Both the position numbers and the translations under genes were made by a program. The notes below the pieces were generated by a model. The model saw only the letters and a program-made list of their open reading frames with translations, searched no databases and had not been told where the DNA came from. 10,282 nucleotides of DNA from an uncultured Clostridia bacterium (GTDB lineage: Bacteria; Bacillota; Clostridia; Monoglobales; Firm-18). This document shows, piece after piece, positions 5,277 to 10,282 of the stretch (the stretch's first letter is position 1; the number at the start of each line of letters is the position of its first letter). The DNA lies in NCBI GenBank assembly GCA_937914775.1, contig CALDNB010000259.1:1-10282 (forward strand). The letters run 5' to 3'.

Positions 5277-7460
5277 TTAAATTTTTGAACGAAGTACTGA
5301 AGTAACGCCTGAAATATTCCAGAAACTTCTTATAATTTTATCAATATCAGCCTTGTCAGATACTTCAACAGTTATTGAAACAGTTGCAAGGCCCTCTTTT
5401 AAAATTCGTCCGTTTATAGCAAGAAGGGATATTTTCATATTTGAAACTATATTTGCAACCTCAACAACAAGTCCCGGTTTATCCTCGGCAATAACCTGAA
5501 TATCAGATACGTATTTACCGCCAATTTGTTCGTCCCAATAAACATCGATAAATCTTTCACCGTTTGCTACATCAACATTTTCAAGATTTTTAACATTAAT
5601 ACAGTCTGCTCTGTGAACAGATACACCTCTGCCTCTTGTAACGTACCCAACAATATCGTCTCCAGGTACAGGGTTACAGCAACGCGAAAGTTTAACAAGA
5701 CAGTTTTCAACGCCTTTAACAATTACGCCCGAATCACCTGAACCATATTTTTTAGGTTTAACGTCGTCAATAATTGACTCTGATACAACTGCCGCTTTTT
5801 GTTTTTTGTATTCATCTTTAAATCTTGTAATAATTTTTGCAACAGGTAATCCGCCAAAACCAATGATTGCATATAAATCATCAATGGTCGAGAAATTATA
5901 CTTTTTAAATAAAGGCTCTAAAATAGTGTTGTCTTTAAGCATTGACATAGGCAGTAGATTACGTTTGAATTCTTTTTCAACAGTTTCTCTGCCGTGTATA
6001 ATATTCTCTTCTCTGTGTTCTTTTTTAAACCATTCGTTAATTTTTTTACGTGCCTGAGAAGTCTTAACGGTCTTAAGCCAGTCTCGGGATGGACCTCTTG
6101 GCACTGTTGAAGTGATAATTTCAACAATATCACCGTTAATTAATTTATAATCAAGATTAACTATCTTTCCGTTAACTTTAGCACCAATCGTTTTGTTACC
6201 GATAGCACTGTGGATTGCATAAGCAAAGTCAATAGGAGTTGCATTTGCGGGAAGATTTATTACATCACCTTTTGGCGAGAAAACAAATACTTCGTCACCA
6301 AACAAGTCGATTTTAAAAGTGTGCAGAAACTCTTCGGCATCAGACATATCTTTATGGATATCTATAAGTTGGCGTACCCATTCAAGTTTACTGTCAATGT
6401 CTGACTGTCCCGAAACGCCCTCTTTATATTTCCAGTGGGCGGCAATACCAACCTCAGCCACCTTATGCATTTCAGTAGTTCTTATCTGTACTTCAAAAGG
6501 TCTTCCACCTGGACCAATTACGCTTGTATGCAAAGACTGATACATATTCTTTTTAGGCATAGCAATATAGTCTTTAAATCTACCGGGGATTGGTTTAAAT
6601 AGTTCGTGAATAAGACCTAAAACCTCGTAACATTCGGGAATGGTGTTTACAATTACCCTTACAGCAAGTAAATCGTAAATCTGGTCCAGTTCAAGATTAT
6701 TTGTGTACATTTTTCTGTATATACTGTAAAAATGCTTTGCTCTGCCTGAAATACTGCATTTTATATCAAGACCGTCAAGAGGTTGTTGCAACAGTTCCTG
6801 AATTTGTCCTATATACTCTTCACGTTCTTTGCGTTTCTGGTCAATACCCATAGATATTTCGTGATAAGCAATAGGGTCTAAGTATCTTAAAGACAAATCT
6901 TCAAGTTCCCACTTGATTTTCTGCATACCAAGGCGGTGAGCAAGAGGCGCATAAACCTCCATCGTTTCTCTGGATTTTTCCAGTTGCTTTGCTTCAGACA
7001 TACTTTTTAATGTTCTCATATTGTGCAGTCTGTCAGCAAGTTTAATAAGTATAACCCTTATATCTTTTGCCATAGCAAGGAACATTTTTCTGAAACTTTC
7101 AATTTGCTGCTCTTCTTTGGTACTGTAAGGAATTTTACCAAGTTTAGTAACACCGTCAACCAAAAGGGCAATTTCTTCACCAAATAATTCCTCTATATCT
7201 TCGGTGCTGTATATTGTGTCCTCAACAGTATCATGCAAAAGTCCTGCGGCAATTGAGCCACAGTCAAGTTCCATTTCTGCTAAGATGTTTGCAACTGCCA
7301 AAGGGTGAGTAACATAAGGTTCACCCGAAATACGCTGTTGTCCCTGATGTGCCACAACAGACAAAGAATATGCTTTTTCAACGATACTTAAGTCTGCCTG
7401 TGGATTATATTTAATTATTCGTTCTTTTAGTAACTCAAAAGACTGATCGGGTGATAGCAT
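5277..7460 (-). CDS. rel: Bifunctional (p)ppGpp synthetase/hydrolase Rel
   Basis: This is the stringent-response enzyme. It makes (p)ppGpp from ATP and GTP or GDP when uncharged tRNA sits on the ribosome, and hydrolyses it otherwise. The 727 residues have the full long-RSH layout. The HD hydrolase domain has H52 and H76-D77 in LLHDTVED. The synthetase domain has RFKD (294-297), the RXKD form of bifunctional enzymes rather than the EXDD of RelA, and YQSLHTSV (307-314). A TGS domain spans about 385-450, a Cys/His element holds CLVKLSRCCNP and VHRADC (about 587-620), and an ACT domain lies at about 652-727. Both catalytic centres look intact, so it should be active in both directions. ATG at 7460 follows GGAG with 6 bases of spacing, 9 bases after the recJ stop. 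Many Clostridia carry apt between recJ and rel; it is absent here. Confidence 0.97.
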   Translation of the reverse strand: MLSPDQSFELLKERIIKYNPQADLSIVEKAYSLSVVAHQGQQRISGEPYVTHPLAVANILAEMELDCGSIAAGLLHDTVEDTIYSTEDIEELFGEEIALLVDGVTKLGKIPYSTKEEQQIESFRKMFLAMAKDIRVILIKLADRLHNMRTLKSMSEAKQLEKSRETMEVYAPLAHRLGMQKIKWELEDLSLRYLDPIAYHEISMGIDQKRKEREEYIGQIQELLQQPLDGLDIKCSISGRAKHFYSIYRKMYTNNLELDQIYDLLAVRVIVNTIPECYEVLGLIHELFKPIPGRFKDYIAMPKKNMYQSLHTSVIGPGGRPFEVQIRTTEMHKVAEVGIAAHWKYKEGVSGQSDIDSKLEWVRQLIDIHKDMSDAEEFLHTFKIDLFGDEVFVFSPKGDVINLPANATPIDFAYAIHSAIGNKTIGAKVNGKIVNLDYKLINGDIVEIITSTVPRGPSRDWLKTVKTSQARKKINEWFKKEHREENIIHGRETVEKEFKRNLLPMSMLKDNTILEPLFKKYNFSTIDDLYAIIGFGGLPVAKIITRFKDEYKKQKAAVVSESIIDDVKPKKYGSGDSGVIVKGVENCLVKLSRCCNPVPGDDIVGYVTRGRGVSVHRADCINVKNLENVDVANGERFIDVYWDEQIGGKYVSDIQVIAEDKPGLVVEVANIVSNMKISLLAINGRILKEGLATVSITVEVSDKADIDKIIRSFWNISGVTSVLRSKI

Positions 7461-7469
7461 AATATACTC

Positions 7470-9158
7470 CTATTTTGTAGATAATCTTATATCTTTTAAC
7501 CTGATTTGGATATTGTTTTTATTGTTGTAAACATTAATTTCAAGATGTCCTGCAACATCAACAATATCACCTTGTTTATAATTGTTAATAAGTCGGCCCA
7601 TACCAAAGCCAACTGCAGAAAATATCATATTGTCAAGTATTAACAACATTCTTATATGTTTATTCTCACCTAAAGTTGCGATTTTGTAAATCTGGCATTT
7701 CATAAGTGAAAACACGGGTTGTGTGTTTCCGCTTCCGTATGGCTCCAATACTGCAAGATTATTTATATTTTCTTCTGTCAGATCACGGGAACAAATGTTG
7801 CAGTCAACGTATAGTTTTGGCACAAAATCAATTTGCTCCATAACAGATAAGGCATACATATTTATATCTTGCGAAAACTTATCAATGTTACTTGTTTTTA
7901 CAGTAACACCTGCCGCAAGACAGTGACCGCCGAATTTTTCCAGATCATCGGATACAGAATTTAAAGCACTGAATAAATCGAAGTTTTCAATACTTCTACC
8001 TGAGCCTTTAGCATACTCGCCGTCAATACACAAAAGTATTGTTGGTTTATAGTATTTTTCTGCAATTTTTGAGGCAACAATACCGATAACGCCGTGATGC
8101 CAACCCTCTTTACCTACTACAATAACACTATTATTATACAAATTATTCTTTTCAATTATTGAAATCGCTTCAGTAAGTATGCTTTGCTCAATTTCCTGAC
8201 GCTGAGTATTTATGCTGTTCAGATTTTGCGAAATCATATCCGCTTCTTCCTGATCATCGGTAGTAAACAAAGTTACGCATTGAGAAGCATTACCAAGTCT
8301 GCCGCAGGCATTAATTCTGGGTCCCAAAGTAAAGCCGATGGACCCTGCAGTTATGTTTTTACCTTTAAGTCCAACCGCTTCAATTAAAGAATTAATTCCA
8401 ACAAAGTTAGACCTGTTAAGATGCTCAAGCCCTATTGTTACAAAAATTCTGTTTTCGTCAATTAAAGGCATAACATCCGAAACTGTGCCGATACACACAA
8501 GTTCTATATAATTTTCAATAATATCTTCTACACTTTCATTTAATGCACAAACCAGTTTAAAAGCAACTGCAACACCTGCAATATCTTTAAAAGGGTATGT
8601 ACTGTCGTGCCTTTTAGGATTAATAACTGCACTGCAGTTAGGTAATTCGTCCTGACATTCGTGGTGGTCTGTAACAATAACCTCCATACCGCAGTCAACT
8701 GCATACTGAATTTGTTCAAATGCAGTAGCACCTGTATCAACAGTAATTAAAAGTTGAGTACCTTTTGTTTTTAAATAATCTACCGCATCTTTGTTGATTC
8801 CGTAGCCCTCTTCCATTCTGTCCGGTACATAGTAATCTACATAAGCACCGATGTTTAAAAGATAAGAATACAATAAAGAGGTTGCAGTTACACCGTCGGC
8901 ATCGTAATCGCCGTAAATAGTTATGTGTTTACCAAAATCAACAGCATTATTAATAATGTCAACTGCTTTTTGCATATCGTTAAGCAAAAATGGGCTGTGC
9001 ATTGATGAAATATCATTTTTATCAACTAAAACAGAATCTCCTAAAGTGTCAATTCTGTTTTGAAGCACTCTTGCAGTCAGTTGTGAAATACCATATTTCT
9101 CCATAATCTGGCTTACAAGAGCGTTATTATGTTTTCTTAAAATCCATTGCCTTTTCAT
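7470..9158 (-). CDS. recJ: Single-stranded-DNA-specific exonuclease RecJ
   Basis: This is a 5'-to-3' single-strand DNA exonuclease of the DHH superfamily, acting in recombinational, mismatch and base excision repair. The 562 residues correspond to the E. coli-like core, shorter than the roughly 780-residue Bacillus form with its C-terminal extension. Metal-binding motifs are YGDYDADGVTA (82-92), VDTG (140-143) and VTDHHE (162-167). GPRINACGRLGNA is at 279-291, and the DHHA1 domain has GWHHGVIGIVASKIAEKY (352-369), KGSGRS and FGGHCLAAG (409-417). The last ~100 residues look like the OB-fold. ATG at 9158 follows GGAG with 6 bases of spacing. It lies 37 bases after aspS; its stop TAG overlaps the GGAG used by rel. 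No terminator or promoter was seen at either junction. Confidence 0.96.
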   Translation of the reverse strand: MKRQWILRKHNNALVSQIMEKYGISQLTARVLQNRIDTLGDSVLVDKNDISSMHSPFLLNDMQKAVDIINNAVDFGKHITIYGDYDADGVTATSLLYSYLLNIGAYVDYYVPDRMEEGYGINKDAVDYLKTKGTQLLITVDTGATAFEQIQYAVDCGMEVIVTDHHECQDELPNCSAVINPKRHDSTYPFKDIAGVAVAFKLVCALNESVEDIIENYIELVCIGTVSDVMPLIDENRIFVTIGLEHLNRSNFVGINSLIEAVGLKGKNITAGSIGFTLGPRINACGRLGNASQCVTLFTTDDQEEADMISQNLNSINTQRQEIEQSILTEAISIIEKNNLYNNSVIVVGKEGWHHGVIGIVASKIAEKYYKPTILLCIDGEYAKGSGRSIENFDLFSALNSVSDDLEKFGGHCLAAGVTVKTSNIDKFSQDINMYALSVMEQIDFVPKLYVDCNICSRDLTEENINNLAVLEPYGSGNTQPVFSLMKCQIYKIATLGENKHIRMLLILDNMIFSAVGFGMGRLINNYKQGDIVDVAGHLEINVYNNKNNIQIRLKDIRLSTK

Positions 9159-9195
9159 ATATAACTCCGTAATTTTACCTTCGCGTAATACTTGA

Positions 9196-10282
9196 TTAAT
9201 CTATTTTTACTACGCTGATACCTAATTCAATCAACTGTTTGGGGTCAACAACGTCAGGAGCGTTAGACATAAGTTCAGAAGCGTTCTGTACTTTCGGGAA
9301 CGCCATTACGTCTCTTATAGATTCGCTGCCTGTAAGTAGCATAATAAGTCTGTCAAGACCGTAAGCCATACCGCCGTGAGGAGGTACACCGTATTTAAAT
9401 GCTTCCAATAAGAAACCAAATCTGCTCCAAGCCTGTTCGTGAGTAAAGCCCAATGCTTTAAACATTTTTTCCTGTAATTCGCTGTCATAAATTCTGATAC
9501 TGCCGCCGCCAAGTTCGCAACCGTTTAAAATAACGTCGTATGCTTTAGCACGTGCTTTTTCGGGAGCAGTTTCCAAAAGTTCCAGATCTTCGTCCATTGG
9601 TGCAGTGAAAGGATGATGTTTTGCAACATATCTCTTTTCTTCTTCGCTGTACTCAAATAGAGGGAATTCTGTTACCCACAAGAAGTTAAATTTAGATTTA
9701 TCTATTAAATCAAGACGTTTTCCAAGTTCAAGACGTAATGCACCTAATGCCTGGAATACAACTTCGTCTTTATCAGCAACAAACAATACTACGTCACCGA
9801 TTTCTGCACCTGCTCTGTCAAGAATTGCCTTTGTTTCTTCTTCTGTTAAGAATTTTGTTACAGGTGATTTAATTTCGCCTTCGTTTACTACAAACCATGC
9901 AAGACCTTTTGCTCTGTAAATCTTAACGAAATCAGTTAAAGAGTCTAAATCTCTTCTTGATAACTTGTCTGATGCACCTTTAACGTTGATTGCTCTTACA
10001 CTACCGCCGTTTTTAACAACATCTGAGAATACTTTGAAGCCGCAGTTTTCAACTACGTCAGACATCTGGATAAGTTCAAGACCGAATCTTGTATCAGGCT
10101 TGTCTGAGCCGAAACGCTCCATTGCTTCACTGTATGGCATACGTAGGAAAGGTGTCTCAATTTCTATACCTAATGTTTTTGAGAACATTTCTTTTAACAT
10201 ACCCTCGTTAACTGTCATAACGTCTTCACATTCAACAAAAGACATTTCAAGGTCAATCTGTGTAAATTCAGGCTGTCTGTCA
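9196..10282 (-). CDS. aspS: Aspartyl-tRNA synthetase, partial (5' end outside window)
   Basis: This class II aminoacyl-tRNA synthetase charges tRNA-Asp with aspartate in the cytosol. About 361 C-terminal residues are visible, against roughly 590 for bacterial AspRS; the N-terminal anticodon-binding OB-fold and motif 1 lie beyond the right edge. The first visible residues, DRQPEFTQIDLEMSF, are class II motif 2, in frame upstream of the ATG at 10245, which is therefore internal and not the start. The middle carries the bacterial insertion domain, followed by HHPFTAP. Motif 3 is GGMAYGLDRLIMLLTG with its ATP-binding Arg. Whether it is discriminating or also makes Asp-tRNA-Asn cannot be judged without the N-terminal domain. 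Synonymous sites look richer in G/C than in most neighbours, as expected for a well-expressed gene. Confidence 0.96.
   Translation of the reverse strand, partial: DRQPEFTQIDLEMSFVECEDVMTVNEGMLKEMFSKTLGIEIETPFLRMPYSEAMERFGSDKPDTRFGLELIQMSDVVENCGFKVFSDVVKNGGSVRAINVKGASDKLSRRDLDSLTDFVKIYRAKGLAWFVVNEGEIKSPVTKFLTEEETKAILDRAGAEIGDVVLFVADKDEVVFQALGALRLELGKRLDLIDKSKFNFLWVTEFPLFEYSEEEKRYVAKHHPFTAPMDEDLELLETAPEKARAKAYDVILNGCELGGGSIRIYDSELQEKMFKALGFTHEQAWSRFGFLLEAFKYGVPPHGGMAYGLDRLIMLLTGSESIRDVMAFPKVQNASELMSNAPDVVDPKQLIELGISVVKID

Noticed and set aside
9159..9195. Terminator or promoter between aspS and recJ
   Set aside because: The 37 bases show only a GGAG ribosome site; partial GTAAT/ATTAC symmetry does not form a convincing stem and no T-run follows.
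10243..10245. ATG at 10245 as the aspS start
   Set aside because: The frame continues upstream to the window edge through conserved class II motif 2, so this Met is internal.
1..10282. Mobile element, phage, CRISPR or defence system
   Set aside because: No transposase, integrase, repeat array or terminal inverted repeats were seen. All genes are recognisable housekeeping or conserved families.

Overview
The window is a dense stretch of ordinary chromosome from a low-GC, Gram-positive, Clostridia-like bacterium. All eight genes lie on the minus strand and have Firmicutes-type Shine-Dalgarno sequences (GGAGG or its extended GGTGAT form). The set aspS, recJ, a bifunctional rel, a metallo-beta-lactamase-fold hydrolase and hemZ is typical of Clostridia housekeeping clusters. 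The assignment to Clostridia rests on gene content and gene order, not on a marker phylogeny. I see no mobile element, CRISPR array, tRNA, rRNA or riboswitch, and no intergenic gap longer than 100 bases.

In the direction of transcription (right to left), the first unit is aspS (3' part only), recJ, rel, the MBL hydrolase and hemZ. Gaps run from 37 bases to a 1-base stop/start overlap, so this is probably one operon. It serves tRNA charging, single-strand DNA processing, (p)ppGpp metabolism, a glyoxalase-II-like hydrolase and a radical SAM enzyme. The second unit is a single-gene HPr cassette with a clear sigma-A promoter (3439-3467) and an intrinsic terminator (3089-3121). uvrC starts only 16 bases beyond that terminator, with no visible promoter of its own. 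The last unit is cysK followed by a DRTGG-domain gene that runs off the left edge. Its near-consensus promoter overlaps the uvrC stop codon.

I found no new multi-gene system. The points worth a second look are local. The DRTGG gene appears to be frameshifted at an A5 run. HemZ lacks the N-terminal region usual for its family. A terminator sits directly in front of uvrC. The cysK promoter predicts a leader of about 11 bases. The hemZ-HPr junction packs a hairpin, an A-tract and a promoter into the same bases.
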